64,000 nucleotides of DNA, taken from Bacteroidota bacterium. GTDB lineage: Bacteria > Bacteroidota > Bacteroidia > Flavobacteriales_D > Crocinitomicaceae. Shown here in pieces: positions 19,703 to 30,434 of the stretch (position 1 is its first letter; each line of letters opens with the position of its first letter). The notes beneath the pieces are model-generated. The model did no database searches and was not told the origin of the DNA. It saw only the letters and a list, made by a program, of their open reading frames with translations. The translations under genes and the position numbers were made by a program. Location: assembly GCA_030148165.1 (NCBI GenBank), contig JASBTZ010000003.1:310001-374000 (forward strand), in the 5' to 3' direction.

Positions 19703-21433
19703 TTAGTTATAGAAGTCCCAGGTGATACCCACACGCAATCGCTGACCAGCTAGCGGATAATTATCCATCACATATGTCGTTTGATCATTCCAGAAATAGC
19801 CGATATTTTCATATCGAACATAGAATCGGAATTCATCCAGTTTAAAACCTAAGAATGCATGCAGGTTAAATAGTGAGCCGGTTTCACTGGATTCATCAAA
19901 CCAATACATCATATCTGCATACGGCAGATAAACTCTTTGACGATAAGAAGCTGACCACTGCGGCTCTGCACCAACCAACAGTTCAAGTTTTTGAGCTTTA
20001 AACACCTTGCGTTTCAGGTATATTCTAGAATAGGACTGCATTTTAGGAAGATAACCCCCAGGGTCACGTGCAAATACGAGCCTTGTTCGAATATTCAAAG
20101 CCTTGATAGATAAGCCAAGATTTATGGAAGCGCTGTAAAAAGAGTATCCTTGCAAGGTATCATTCCGCCATGAACTTCCATCAAACAAATAGTACTTATC
20201 CAGTTGATGCATATTAAAGTCAGCCCCAACAAACAGGATTGAATCTACTAAGTTCAATTTCCCGCTGGCAGACGCACTCAGGATCTGGTTTTGCTGAATG
20301 TTTTTAAGGTCATATGCATAGTTATTGGCAAAATGATAACGATTCATTACATCCGGAGCAGCAGCATCGTAGCTAAGTCTCCCTGACACTTTAAATGCTT
20401 TTCTGTTGAAATCAAATGCTATTCCTGATTGAACACCCTGGTATGCACCGGTTAGGTTGATATCAAAATCTGCTGATAACCTTAAGTCATTTAAGGCAAA
20501 CGTGGCATTGCCGGAGGCATAAGTTTCGTTCGTATCACTATTAACTCCTAGATTTTGATATCGCCAATAACGATGATCGAATGACACATCGGCATAGAAA
20601 TGATTCCCAAGACTTCCAAACAAACCTATACCGTTTCGAATCGCAGGAATATTGTACTGGTCCCGCGTAGAAAGACTATCAATGTTGACTTCGCTATAAA
20701 GTCCGTAAAGCGTATCACTTTCTGTAAACTCTCGGTTTGATATATCATAGCGATGCTTTGTGATCAGTCCCAGCTGCCTGGTTGAATCTCTTATCACATC
20801 CAGGTAATTGTTAACATTGACAAGTGCTGTTTTATAGAGACTATTTGAACTTGCCTTATTCACGGGCGTGAAAATCAAACCGAAATCCTCAATTAATGAA
20901 TCAGTAGTCACTCCTCCGTTATGAGTTACATCTGTTGTATAATAGAAAGCACTAAGCTTCGTACTATAAATATTCCCGGAATGTTGAAAAGCTATATTCA
21001 GCTGACTATTATCGTAAGATCCATTTCGGAGATAACCTTCTTCCCTGTTTTTAACAATGTCAATGTTAAGTAGTGTGCTTTGCGTGAATGCTTGTTGATA
21101 CTCGGCTCGCAGGAATTGAGAGCTTTGTCCACCGAAGGAGTATGCGAAACCAATATGAGGCAGCGCTGAAAAACGCATCTGTTTCATCTCTGTTTTACGA
21201 TCAAACACCCTGCGCGTCCGATCATGAAGTAAGTTTTCAGTTGTCGCGCCTGAGGGTCCCCAAATAGCTCTACCGCCGTTAAATGAGGTTGGTGTTAGTG
21301 CATTCGCGATGTCTACCGAATCGAGCCTTCCTCCTATGCGATCGAAATACGTCAATGTATCTGCATAGAACTGTAGTTGTCCCATCGCGCAATGGAAAGC
21401 CAAAAGAAATATGATGCTTAAAAAGGATCGCAT
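19703..21433 (-). CDS. Putative porin / large outer-membrane beta-barrel (start 21433 or 21442, not 21496)
   Basis: Signal peptide MRSFLSIIFLLAFHCAMGQ, beta-strand-rich, terminal VGITWDFYN. Confidence 0.75.
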   Translation of the reverse strand: MRSFLSIIFLLAFHCAMGQLQFYADTLTYFDRIGGRLDSVDIANALTPTSFNGGRAIWGPSGATTENLLHDRTRRVFDRKTEMKQMRFSALPHIGFAYSFGGQSSQFLRAEYQQAFTQSTLLNIDIVKNREEGYLRNGSYDNSQLNIAFQHSGNIYSTKLSAFYYTTDVTHNGGVTTDSLIEDFGLIFTPVNKASSNSLYKTALVNVNNYLDVIRDSTRQLGLITKHRYDISNREFTESDTLYGLYSEVNIDSLSTRDQYNIPAIRNGIGLFGSLGNHFYADVSFDHRYWRYQNLGVNSDTNETYASGNATFALNDLRLSADFDINLTGAYQGVQSGIAFDFNRKAFKVSGRLSYDAAAPDVMNRYHFANNYAYDLKNIQQNQILSASASGKLNLVDSILFVGADFNMHQLDKYYLFDGSSWRNDTLQGYSFYSASINLGLSIKALNIRTRLVFARDPGGYLPKMQSYSRIYLKRKVFKAQKLELLVGAEPQWSASYRQRVYLPYADMMYWFDESSETGSLFNLHAFLGFKLDEFRFYVRYENIGYFWNDQTTYVMDNYPLAGQRLRVGITWDFYN

Positions 21434-21466
21434 ACTGTACATAACGTAGATGCGCGATAAAAGTAT

Positions 21467-21487
21467 AAAAAAAGGGGGCATTGCCCC
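21467..21487 (-). terminator. Terminator of rpsT
   Basis: On minus strand GGGGGC-AAT-GCCCCC followed by TTTTTTT. Confidence 0.85.
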
Positions 21488-21512
21488 CTCAATCACTTAT
21501 TTGTGAAGTATC

Positions 21513-21764
21513 TTAAAGGTTATTCACGTAAACTTGCAACTTCGACTTCAAGTTAGCTGCTTTATTCTTGTGAATAATGTTCTTTTTAGCCAATTTATCG
21601 ATCATGTTGAATACGGACGGCAGCTTCTTTTCCGCGTCTTTCTTCTTTGTTTCAGCACGAAGGTCACGTATCGCGTTACGCGTTGTCTTATGCTGATACT
21701 TGTTGCGAAGTCTTTTTACTTCACTTGATCTGATTCTTTTTAAAGCTGACTTATGATTCGCCAT
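21513..21764 (-). CDS. rpsT: 30S ribosomal protein S20 (start moved to ATG 21764)
   Basis: [24 protein letters not shown]; typical S20. Confidence 0.95.
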   Translation of the reverse strand: MANHKSALKRIRSSEVKRLRNKYQHKTTRNAIRDLRAETKKKDAEKKLPSVFNMIDKLAKKNIIHKNKAANLKSKLQVYVNNL

Positions 21765-21789
21765 TTTTCTTTGTTTAAAATTATTATTG

Positions 21790-21861
21790 CAGCCCATAGG
21801 AGAATCGAACTCCTGTTTCCAGGATGAAAACCTGGCGTCCTAACCACTAGACGAATGGGCC
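21790..21861 (-). tRNA. tRNA-Glu (anticodon TTC)
   Basis: Minus strand GGCCCATTCGTCTAGTGGTTAGGACGCCAGGTTTTCATCCTGGAAACAGGAGTTCGATTCTCCTATGGGCTG; cloverleaf, anticodon loop TTTTCAT. CCA is not encoded. Confidence 0.97.
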
Positions 21862-21873
21862 AAAAAAATTTAG

Positions 21874-21945
21874 CAGCCCATAGGAGAATCGAACTCCTGT
21901 TTCCAGGATGAAAACCTGGCGTCCTAACCACTAGACGAATGGGCC
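21874..21945 (-). tRNA. tRNA-Glu (anticodon TTC), identical second copy
   Basis: Same 72-nt sequence, 12 nt from the first copy. Confidence 0.97.
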
Positions 21946-21997
21946 TCAAATTATTTCAATTCTCCAAACAGGAGCCTATCTACCGCATAGGCGGGTG

Positions 21998-22028
21998 CAA
22001 ATATAATTTGAATTTATTTAACGACAAA
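21998..22028 (-). promoter_or_regulatory. Full Bacteroidota promoter TTTG-N19-TATATTTG for tRNA-Glu/tRNA-Glu/rpsT
   Basis: Minus strand TTTG (22028-22025), 19-nt spacer, TATATTTG (22005-21998). Confidence 0.75.
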
Positions 22029-22044
22029 CAAGATGACTATTTTT

Positions 22045-22725
22045 TTAGCCGATATCCGGGTTCTCACTTCCGAATCTGAATCCCAAACGCTTGCCGGTTG
22101 CCACCTGCAATTCAGAGCTAATCGCCTGAATTTCCAGTACACTAGCTTCTGCAATCAGATCATATGGTGGTGTAATTAGATCGAATTCGATAGCAAATTG
22201 AATAGAGCATTGGATAATGTGCCGTATCTGATCATCTGTAATAATGCTATTTTCGAGATCGCGGAATAAGAATCCGAGCTGACCTTTCCCTTCCACCATG
22301 AAGTGTTCATTGTGATTCATAAAGATCCGCCCAATCAGATAGCCAGCATCATTCGATCTGTTTTGTTCAAATGACTCCGCAAGGAAATTGTAGATGTTTA
22401 TAATGGCAAAGTAGCCATTCGCACCATTTTCCTTCAAATAGGGTGTATTCCACATCGGGTTTTCATCCGGAAGTCGAAATATGTTTCGATGTAATTGAAA
22501 AACGAGCACATCACTTCCTACATAAATAACAAACTCGTGCTGTCCTTTATCATCGAATCGAAGTCTAACACGTTTATCATTAATAACTTTTCGAAGTTCA
22601 CTCAACTCGTCTTTCGCAACTTCTTTAAACCGTTCCAATACGCCCTCTGAGTAATCAGCAACATCCTGCTTTACTGCTGCCTTGTTGATAAGCAGATCGA
22701 CGATTTCATCTCTTAACTCTTCCAT
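22045..22725 (-). CDS. Conserved hypothetical protein (start probably ATG 22725)
   Basis: Long ORF directly behind proS; MEELRDEIVDLLINKAAVKQD start. Confidence 0.65.
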   Translation of the reverse strand: MEELRDEIVDLLINKAAVKQDVADYSEGVLERFKEVAKDELSELRKVINDKRVRLRFDDKGQHEFVIYVGSDVLVFQLHRNIFRLPDENPMWNTPYLKENGANGYFAIINIYNFLAESFEQNRSNDAGYLIGRIFMNHNEHFMVEGKGQLGFLFRDLENSIITDDQIRHIIQCSIQFAIEFDLITPPYDLIAEASVLEIQAISSELQVATGKRLGFRFGSENPDIG

Positions 22726-22726
22726 A

Positions 22727-24205
22727 TTAATAAGCTTTTGCGAAGATGACACGTCCTTTAGAAGGCTTGCCGGTCACCATACATACTCCCTCCTCTTCAT
22801 CCCTTTCCAAAGGAATACAGCGGATAGTCGCTTTTGTTTCTTCTTTGATCTTCTCTTCCGTTTCTTCCGTGCCATCCCAATGCGCTAAATAGAATCCGCC
22901 TTCTGCTTCCAGACGCAACTTAAATTCATCGTATGAATCGACGACGTGTGTATGTTCTTCTCTGAATTTTACTGCTCGATCGTAAATATTCTGTTGTATT
23001 TCTTCCATCAAGCCCTCAATAACATCTGCAACACCTTCGAATGGTATAACTTCTTTCGTCTTGTTGTCTCGTCTGGCAACTTCGACATTGCCATTCTCCA
23101 GATCACGTGGACCCATTGCCAGGCGCACCGGTATACCTTTTGCTTCGTACTCCGCAAACTTCCATCCCGGGCGTCGGTTATCGTCGTCATCAAACTTGAA
23201 GCTTATACCCTTTGCTGCTAATTCTTTCGATAACTGATCGAACTTCTCCGTAATCGCCTTCAACTCCTCTTCTGTTTTATAGATTGGTACCGCAACAACC
23301 TGTAACGGAGCAAGGCGAGGAGGAACAATCATTCCATCATCATCTGAATGCGTCATAATCAATGCACCCATCAGGCGCGTCGAAACACCCCAGGAAGTAG
23401 CCCACACATACTCCAGTTTTCCTTCCGCATCGGCAAACTTCACGTCAAATGCTTGTGCAAAATTCTGTCCCAAAAAGTGAGAAGTACCTGCTTGAAGCGC
23501 CTTTCCGTCCTGCATCATTGCTTCTATGCAATATGTTTCTTCTGCACCCGCAAATCGCTCACTAGGTGATTTCAATCCCTTAATTACAGGAACAGCCATA
23601 TAGTTTTCAGCGAAATCCGCATAAACATCACACATTCGTTCTGTTTCTTCAATCGCTTCTTCCTTAGTCGCATGCGCAGTATGTCCTTCTTGCCAAAGGA
23701 ACTCTGCCGTACGGAGAAATATTCTTGTTCTCATTTCCCATCGAACAACATTAGCCCACTGGTTAATTAGGATTGGCAAATCACGATATGATTGTATCCA
23801 TCTCTTATAGGTGTTCCAAATAATAGCCTCGCTGGTGGGGCGCACAATGAGTTCCTCTTCCAGCTTTGCTTCCGGATCGACCATGAGCTTTCCTTTTTGA
23901 TTTGGATCTGCCTTAAGTCTATAGTGAGTAACAACAGCACATTCCTTAGCAAATCCTTCCGCATTTTTCTCTTCTGCCTCAAATAAACGCTTTGGAATAA
24001 AGATCGGGAAGTAAGCATTGGAGTGACCGGTCTCTTTGAACTTAACATCGAGAACATCTCTCATGTTTTCCCAGATTGCGTAGCCATAAGGTTTGATTAT
24101 CATGCACCCCTTTACATCCGAATGCTCGGCTAGGTCTGCTCTCGCAACCAATTCGTTATACCATTTGGAATAATCTTCTGCTCTAGTCGTGTATTTCTTT
24201 GCCAT
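22727..24205 (-). CDS. proS: Prolyl-tRNA synthetase
   Basis: [59 protein letters not shown]. Confidence 0.96.
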   Translation of the reverse strand: MAKKYTTRAEDYSKWYNELVARADLAEHSDVKGCMIIKPYGYAIWENMRDVLDVKFKETGHSNAYFPIFIPKRLFEAEEKNAEGFAKECAVVTHYRLKADPNQKGKLMVDPEAKLEEELIVRPTSEAIIWNTYKRWIQSYRDLPILINQWANVVRWEMRTRIFLRTAEFLWQEGHTAHATKEEAIEETERMCDVYADFAENYMAVPVIKGLKSPSERFAGAEETYCIEAMMQDGKALQAGTSHFLGQNFAQAFDVKFADAEGKLEYVWATSWGVSTRLMGALIMTHSDDDGMIVPPRLAPLQVVAVPIYKTEEELKAITEKFDQLSKELAAKGISFKFDDDDNRRPGWKFAEYEAKGIPVRLAMGPRDLENGNVEVARRDNKTKEVIPFEGVADVIEGLMEEIQQNIYDRAVKFREEHTHVVDSYDEFKLRLEAEGGFYLAHWDGTEETEEKIKEETKATIRCIPLERDEEEGVCMVTGKPSKGRVIFAKAY

Positions 24206-24271
24206 TCAATAAGAAATTTGGAACACAAAAATAGCAATTAAAGTGAAGGTCTGTCTGGATAATCAACAGCT

Positions 24272-25813
24272 TTAGTTGACACGTTCGCTTATAAGATCCT
24301 CTACAGCATCCGTAAATGAAATCTTCATCAATTTACTTCGAATCCATGCTTCGATATCAAAATATTCAAGAATTACACGCTCGTTGTGATCTTTAAGTAA
24401 GCCTCCTATTTCCTGCTCCATTTTCTCGAATAGTTCTATTCGATTAACTCTGGATGGCGTCTTAGCGAGTTTTTTGATGTATTTAATACAAATCTGCTCT
24501 ATCTCATAGTCCCTCTCGTGCTTACTCAGATAGCGATTAGCTGATTTCACGACATATTCCAGGAATTCGTAGTTTTCCAGTTCAAAATGAATGACCAGGT
24601 TGAAGAGGCGAGCGAAGCTATAGATATCCTGTCGTAACTTCTGCTCGTTATCATTCAAGACCTCGTTAATATATGATAAGGCAGTCTTATAATCACCTAT
24701 TCCGAAATAGCTGTACGCCTTGTTATACGTGAACAAGACTTCCATCTCTTTACTTACTTTCTCTCCAAACTCAACCTGCTTCTTTTCAATTACCGGAATA
24801 AGTTTTACGCTCTTGTCAAAATTACCGATCTTATGTAATAAGACCAGTTCCTGATTATAGGTGTTGGCAAATATTCGCACAGAAATGTCAATGGAATTAA
24901 ACCCTTTCGTCCCTTGCAAAGCACGTATTTCCTTTATAAGACTTTCAGCTTCTTTAAAATCACCACTATCGATGTAACAGCGCAATAAGTGGATCAGTGT
25001 CATTACGTAACGCTGACTTACATCTACTTTGATGGACGGGTTATTGTCCAGAATTTCTCTTGTCCGGTTAAAGAACTGAAAACTATCCTCGTAATTTCTG
25101 TTCGTAGCTGCACAGAGACCCTTGATGTAATAACAAATAGATGCTGCCTTAGTAGAAAGTGCGGTGTTTTTGCCTTTAATCAAATGGTAGTCAGCAATAT
25201 CGGAAACAACCTGTCTTTCTTTTTCATTTCGCGTAAATCCACCCGATCGGAAAACTAAGTTGATCTTTGAGTAAATGACTTGATATTCGGCCAGGTTTCT
25301 TAGACGAGCGATCACCATTTCCTCTTCTTCAATCAACTTATCCAGGTCTGTTCCAAATTCACCTGATTCGTATGCAGATTCTAATAACTGCTTCTCCCAA
25401 TTGATCAATTCAAACCAGTAATAGAACTTTTCATATTTCTTTGCAATCGATTTTGCACGTGATACAAACTTTTCACATTCCTTGTATAGCGCTTTGTTGT
25501 ATAGTATTTCGACGTTTTTAATTTCCTGCTTTAGCGAACTGCTTACACTCTGTTCAGAGTAATATGACCTCAAACTTTTTAAGATCAATTTGTACAGATG
25601 ATTTTTCTCTGATGGCAGGTGTTTGATGAAAGTTTCATCCTTATAGGCCTCTTTTAATGCAATTTCATCATATTCAGCCTGTGCTTCAATAAAATCGAAT
25701 ATCTTGAGATAGTTTTTCTCTCCTGACTGCAAAGATGAGCTGAGCTTGAAAAATCGTTTTTCAGACTTTGTGAGCGATTTGATCAGTTTAAATAATTCCG
25801 TTGACGGTTTCAT
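24272..25813 (-). CDS. Helical-repeat (TPR-like) hypothetical protein
   Basis: 513-aa clean ORF, amphipathic helical repeats, start MKPSTELFKLIKSLTKSEKRFFKL. Confidence 0.65.
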   Translation of the reverse strand: MKPSTELFKLIKSLTKSEKRFFKLSSSLQSGEKNYLKIFDFIEAQAEYDEIALKEAYKDETFIKHLPSEKNHLYKLILKSLRSYYSEQSVSSSLKQEIKNVEILYNKALYKECEKFVSRAKSIAKKYEKFYYWFELINWEKQLLESAYESGEFGTDLDKLIEEEEMVIARLRNLAEYQVIYSKINLVFRSGGFTRNEKERQVVSDIADYHLIKGKNTALSTKAASICYYIKGLCAATNRNYEDSFQFFNRTREILDNNPSIKVDVSQRYVMTLIHLLRCYIDSGDFKEAESLIKEIRALQGTKGFNSIDISVRIFANTYNQELVLLHKIGNFDKSVKLIPVIEKKQVEFGEKVSKEMEVLFTYNKAYSYFGIGDYKTALSYINEVLNDNEQKLRQDIYSFARLFNLVIHFELENYEFLEYVVKSANRYLSKHERDYEIEQICIKYIKKLAKTPSRVNRIELFEKMEQEIGGLLKDHNERVILEYFDIEAWIRSKLMKISFTDAVEDLISERVN

Positions 25814-26002
25814 AATGTTTATATGGTCGAATGCTCTAAAATAGAGATAAGAATTTAATAATTAAGCTAAAAAAAGGAGTATTTTATTAAAGTCCCTCTA
25901 TGATTGATTCAACTATATACATCTGATATCCAATAAGCTAATATTGTCAATTATTTGAATCCTATTATGCAGAATAAGAGATCTGAGATTTCAATAATAA
26001 AA

Positions 26003-26029
26003 GAAGGGTTCCGCTAACTGGAACCCTTC
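26003..26029 (-). terminator. Terminator for the glucosaminidase gene
   Basis: GAAGGGTTCC/GGAACCCTTC perfect 10-bp stem, then TTTTATT on the minus strand. Confidence 0.8.
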
Positions 26030-26073
26030 AACAAACAACAACAAACTAAAAACCTCACATGGAAAATCCCATA

Positions 26074-26994
26074 TTAGCGGAGGGTTATCGTTTCACCTTT
26101 CTGCAACACGTCGCTGCTATTGGTGAGTTCGTTTAATCTCATTAATGATCTTTCATTGATAGCGAAAACCTGAGAGGCTTCTCGAACACTCATATCTGAT
26201 GAAAGAGTTGTTTTTTCCTGTTTAAATAAATTTCTTCTGCGCTTTGGCTGGATGTACACAATGTCTCCCGGAGTAAGTACATCCTTTTGCTCCGAAAAAT
26301 CATTGAATCGATGCAATTGAGCCAAATTCAACCCAAATTCCTGTGCTATTTGATAAAAAGTATCTCCTTTTTTCGCGACAACATATTTCACACCGTATTC
26401 ATGATTGATCACATCATGCGTATTTGTAAATTGCTGGGGTGCATTAGTTTCTTTCGTCTCAGCAGTGAGTTCTGGAAAGTTATTTGAATCTCCGATCTCG
26501 TCGTAGTTGTAAAGCTCAAGATCTTCAATAATCTTAATTAAGAGTGATGGATACTTTGGATTAGTAGCATATCCCGCCTTCTTTAGACCATGAGCCCAAG
26601 ATTTATAATCAGTTTTGTCATACGTAAATAGAAAAGCGTATCGCTCATATTGTCTTAGAAAATCACTGTGGTCGATGAATGAACTTTCAGCGTTCTTGTA
26701 TACACGAAAACATTCGTTTGCTTCATCATCATCTTTATACATCTTCTTCCCTTCCCATCCATGACACTTAATACCAAAATGATTATTGCCTTTTTGAGCT
26801 AATAAAGAATTACCGCTTGAACTTTCCAGAATTCCCTGGGCAAGTGTAATACTTGCAGGGATACCGTGATCAATCATCTCGCTTATTGCCACGGACTTCC
26901 ACATTTTCACATATTCGTCTTTGGAAATATTTGCTTCGTTGGCTAACAGATTGCCTGAAATGAGCAATCCTATTAGAATTAGTTTTGTATTCAT
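26074..26994 (-). CDS. Glucosaminidase (FlgJ/lysozyme-like) with LysM repeats
   Basis: IPASITLAQGILESSSGNS, KGNNHFGIKC; YVVAKKGDTFYQIAQEFGL LysM. Confidence 0.88.
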   Translation of the reverse strand: MNTKLILIGLLISGNLLANEANISKDEYVKMWKSVAISEMIDHGIPASITLAQGILESSSGNSLLAQKGNNHFGIKCHGWEGKKMYKDDDEANECFRVYKNAESSFIDHSDFLRQYERYAFLFTYDKTDYKSWAHGLKKAGYATNPKYPSLLIKIIEDLELYNYDEIGDSNNFPELTAETKETNAPQQFTNTHDVINHEYGVKYVVAKKGDTFYQIAQEFGLNLAQLHRFNDFSEQKDVLTPGDIVYIQPKRRRNLFKQEKTTLSSDMSVREASQVFAINERSLMRLNELTNSSDVLQKGETITLR

Positions 26995-27224
26995 GTCAGT
27001 TGTTTGTTTGGACTCATTATTACGTCGTTAAGACTAAATGGTTACGATTTTTGTTAATAACCTGACATTTTTCTGTTAATAAGCCCTGAGACGCCATGAT
27101 ATCAGTCAATTTGGCGCTATTTACAAACAGATACTGTCAAAATTTCTTGATAATTCATGAATATGGACTTTGGTGTGTGATTTGTTCGTAACAAAGCGAA
27201 TTAATCAACTAAATCATACCAGAG

Positions 27225-29846
27225 ATGGACGCAAATAAATTTACCATAAAAACACAGGAGGTTTTTCAGACTGCTCAGCAATTGGCTACTGAAAACCAGC
27301 ATCAGACTATTGAGTCAGGTCACATCCTTAAAGCAATACTAGAGGTGGATCACGACGTTACTCCTTACCTATTTAAGGAATTAAATGCCAATATCAAGAT
27401 GATATCGATGGCGTTAGACAAGATTATCGACAGCTATCCGAAAGTTTCGGGTGGCCAGATGTATTTGTCGAATCAGATGAATCAGACGCTTAGTAAAGCG
27501 ATGACTGAAATGAAAAAGCTGAACGATGAGTACTTGTCCGTCGATATTCTATTATATGCATTATCAGATTCCAGCGATGCAGTTGGACAACTTTTAAAGG
27601 ATAATAAAATCAATAAAAAGGAGCTGAAAGCAGCCATTGATAAACTTCGTAAAGGAGACCGTGTGACTTCGCATAGTCACGAGGGAAGCTACCAGTCGCT
27701 CGATAAGTTTGCTAAAAACCTCAATGAATTAGCAAGAAGTGGAAAACTTGATCCCGTAATTGGTCGTGACGAAGAAATCAGACGTGTTCTACAGATTCTT
27801 ACACGAAGAACGAAAAACAATCCAATCCTAATTGGTGAGCCAGGGGTTGGTAAAACAGCTATTGCAGAAGGTATTGCACATCGTATCATAGAAGGAGATG
27901 TTCCGGAAAACCTACAGTCGAAAGTAGTTTACTCACTCGACATGGGTGCATTAATCGCGGGAGCGAAATACAAAGGAGAGTTCGAAGAGCGATTAAAATC
28001 GGTTGTTAAAGAGGTCATTGCGGCTGAAGGTGAAATCATATTGTTTATCGATGAGATCCACACACTGGTAGGTGCCGGAGGTGGTGGTGAAGGAGCAATG
28101 GATGCAGCTAATATTCTAAAACCTGCATTAGCCAGAGGAGAATTAAGAGCTGTCGGTGCTACAACACTAAACGAGTATCAAAAATATTTCGAGAAGGACA
28201 AAGCACTCGTTCGGCGATTCCAGACAGTAATGGTTGATGAGCCTTCGACTGAAGACGCTATTTCAATTCTTCGAGGGATCAAAGAGAAGTACGAGAATCA
28301 CCACAAGGTATTAATTAAAGACAGTGCAATCATCAGTGCAGTGGAATTATCACAGCGATACATTACTGAACGTCAATTGCCTGACAAAGCAATCGACCTT
28401 ATAGATGAGGCGGCTTCAAAGCTCCGAATGGAGATTAACTCGAAACCGGAAGAACTGGACGAAATCGAACGAAAGGTAATGCAACTCGAAATTGAAAAAG
28501 AAGCGATCAAAAGAGAGAAAGACGACAAGAAACTTGCTTCTATTGATAAAGAATTAGCTGAACTCAACGAGAAACGCGATGCCTTTAACGCTAAATGGCA
28601 AAGTGAGCGAAACGTTGTCGATGCAGTTCAAAACATAAAAGAAGAGATTGAAAACCTCAAACTTGAGGCGGATCAAGCAGAAAGATCCGGCGACTATGGT
28701 AAAGTGGCTGAAATACGCTATGGTAGGATCAAAGAACTGGAAGAGCAACTTGAGAAATCAAAAGAAGAATTGATCGAACTTCAGTCGAAGTCTAAAATGA
28801 TCAAAGAAGAGGTTGACTCAGAAGAGATCGCTGAAGTCGTTTCTAAATGGACCGGTATACCGGTTAACAAAATGCTGGAAAGCGAGCGCGAAAAGCTCTT
28901 GAATCTGGAAGACGAACTTTCTAAAAGAGTCGTAGGTCAGAAAGAAGCCATCATAGCACTCTCAGATGCCGTGCGCAGATCCAGAGCCGGATTACAGGAT
29001 AGCAAGAGGCCTATTGGTTCGTTTATATTCCTTGGTACGACTGGTGTCGGAAAAACGGAGTTAGCAAAAGCATTAGCTGAATATCTATTCAACGATGAAA
29101 ATGCTATGACGAGAATTGACATGAGTGAATTCCAGGAGAAACACTCCGTGAGTCGTTTAGTCGGGGCACCTCCGGGATATGTTGGCTATGATGAGGGTGG
29201 CCAATTAACGGAAGCTGTTCGTCGCAAGCCCTACTCTATTGTATTGCTCGACGAAATTGAGAAAGCACACCCGGATGTCTTCAACGTTTTACTTCAGGTT
29301 CTTGACGACGGTCGATTAACTGATAACAAAGGTAGGACCGTAAACTTCAAGAATACGATAATCATTATGACATCCAACCTGGGTTCTCATATGATCCACG
29401 AAAAATTCGAAGGTGTTAAACCATCCGAGTTTGCAAATGCAGCAACAGTGGCGAAAATCGAAGTTATGGGTCTTTTAAAGCAGACCATTCGCCCTGAGTT
29501 TCTTAACCGAATTGACGAAACTATTATGTTCCTTCCATTAACCGAGGAGGATATTGTAGAAATCGTTAAAATTCAGTTAGATCAATTGAAAAGCAAATTG
29601 AAAGAACAGGATATCGATCTATACGTTACAGCGGAAGCTGAAGAGTGGATTGGAAAAACCGGGTACGATCCGTTCTTTGGTGCAAGACCGATCAAACGGG
29701 TGATACAGAAGCAAGTTATGAATGAACTTTCAAAAGCTATTCTGTCCGGCAACATCGATAAATCGCAGAATGTAGTTATGGATGTCTTCGACGATAAGAT
29801 CATCTTCAGAAAACCAATTAATGAAGAAGAAGAAGTTTCCTTATAG
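27225..29846 (+). CDS. clpB: ATP-dependent chaperone ClpB
   Basis: Two AAA+ modules ([18 protein letters not shown]), long coiled-coil middle domain. Confidence 0.95.
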   Translation: MDANKFTIKTQEVFQTAQQLATENQHQTIESGHILKAILEVDHDVTPYLFKELNANIKMISMALDKIIDSYPKVSGGQMYLSNQMNQTLSKAMTEMKKLNDEYLSVDILLYALSDSSDAVGQLLKDNKINKKELKAAIDKLRKGDRVTSHSHEGSYQSLDKFAKNLNELARSGKLDPVIGRDEEIRRVLQILTRRTKNNPILIGEPGVGKTAIAEGIAHRIIEGDVPENLQSKVVYSLDMGALIAGAKYKGEFEERLKSVVKEVIAAEGEIILFIDEIHTLVGAGGGGEGAMDAANILKPALARGELRAVGATTLNEYQKYFEKDKALVRRFQTVMVDEPSTEDAISILRGIKEKYENHHKVLIKDSAIISAVELSQRYITERQLPDKAIDLIDEAASKLRMEINSKPEELDEIERKVMQLEIEKEAIKREKDDKKLASIDKELAELNEKRDAFNAKWQSERNVVDAVQNIKEEIENLKLEADQAERSGDYGKVAEIRYGRIKELEEQLEKSKEELIELQSKSKMIKEEVDSEEIAEVVSKWTGIPVNKMLESEREKLLNLEDELSKRVVGQKEAIIALSDAVRRSRAGLQDSKRPIGSFIFLGTTGVGKTELAKALAEYLFNDENAMTRIDMSEFQEKHSVSRLVGAPPGYVGYDEGGQLTEAVRRKPYSIVLLDEIEKAHPDVFNVLLQVLDDGRLTDNKGRTVNFKNTIIIMTSNLGSHMIHEKFEGVKPSEFANAATVAKIEVMGLLKQTIRPEFLNRIDETIMFLPLTEEDIVEIVKIQLDQLKSKLKEQDIDLYVTAEAEEWIGKTGYDPFFGARPIKRVIQKQVMNELSKAILSGNIDKSQNVVMDVFDDKIIFRKPINEEEEVSL

Positions 29847-29871
29847 GTGTTTAATAGTTAATACGATTCAA

Positions 29872-29897
29872 GGCAGACATCTACGTCTGCCTTTTTT
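29872..29897 (+). terminator. Terminator after clpB
   Basis: GGCAGAC-ATCTAC-GTCTGCC-TTTTTT. Confidence 0.9.
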
Positions 29898-29905
29898 GTT
29901 TTTAC

Positions 29906-29913
29906 TATTTTTG
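29906..29913 (+). promoter_or_regulatory. -7 box TATTTTTG, 5 nt before the ATG at 29919
   Basis: TAnnTTTG match. Confidence 0.55.
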
Positions 29914-29918
29914 AACGG

Positions 29919-30434
29919 ATGTTTGGATCGAAAAAAATATTAAATCTATTATTGGTGATAGTTGCCGCTCTGTGTGGATTTTTGGTCTATCGAGTAATTA
30001 CAGGTGATCTATTCCCAATTAAGAACATGATTAATCTTGTTTTCGGATCATTGGTCTTTCTTACACTGCTTACTTATCGGTTTACTCTAGCTATTAAGGA
30101 GAAAGCAGATTTCGTTAATAACTTGTTACTCGTCTTCATAGTCGGTTTCACGACCTTGATGTATCTTCAACGGAGTACCGTCGATTCCCTGTGGGGTCTT
30201 ACGATTTCACTGTTCGTTGTACAGGAGGCCCGATTACTTTTTTCTTTAATTCACGACAACAAATCGACTTCCATTTTGACCAAATGGCTAATTCTACTAT
30301 CAACTTTGTATTTGGCTACTCTGCTTATTTTCAAGCTTGGTGAACCGATTCTCTATACAATCGGAATATACAGTTTCGGTCTGTTAAGCCTTGCAGTGCT
30401 GATCTCAACGCTCATGCGACAAAAGACTACTTAA
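29919..30434 (+). CDS. Integral membrane protein, hypothetical
   Basis: Multi-TM ORF with clear promoter. Confidence 0.65.
   Translation: MFGSKKILNLLLVIVAALCGFLVYRVITGDLFPIKNMINLVFGSLVFLTLLTYRFTLAIKEKADFVNNLLLVFIVGFTTLMYLQRSTVDSLWGLTISLFVVQEARLLFSLIHDNKSTSILTKWLILLSTLYLATLLIFKLGEPILYTIGIYSFGLLSLAVLISTLMRQKTT

Noticed and set aside
21740-21949. 69-aa ORF with duplicated [24 protein letters not shown]
   Set aside because: It is translation of the two identical tRNA-Glu genes.
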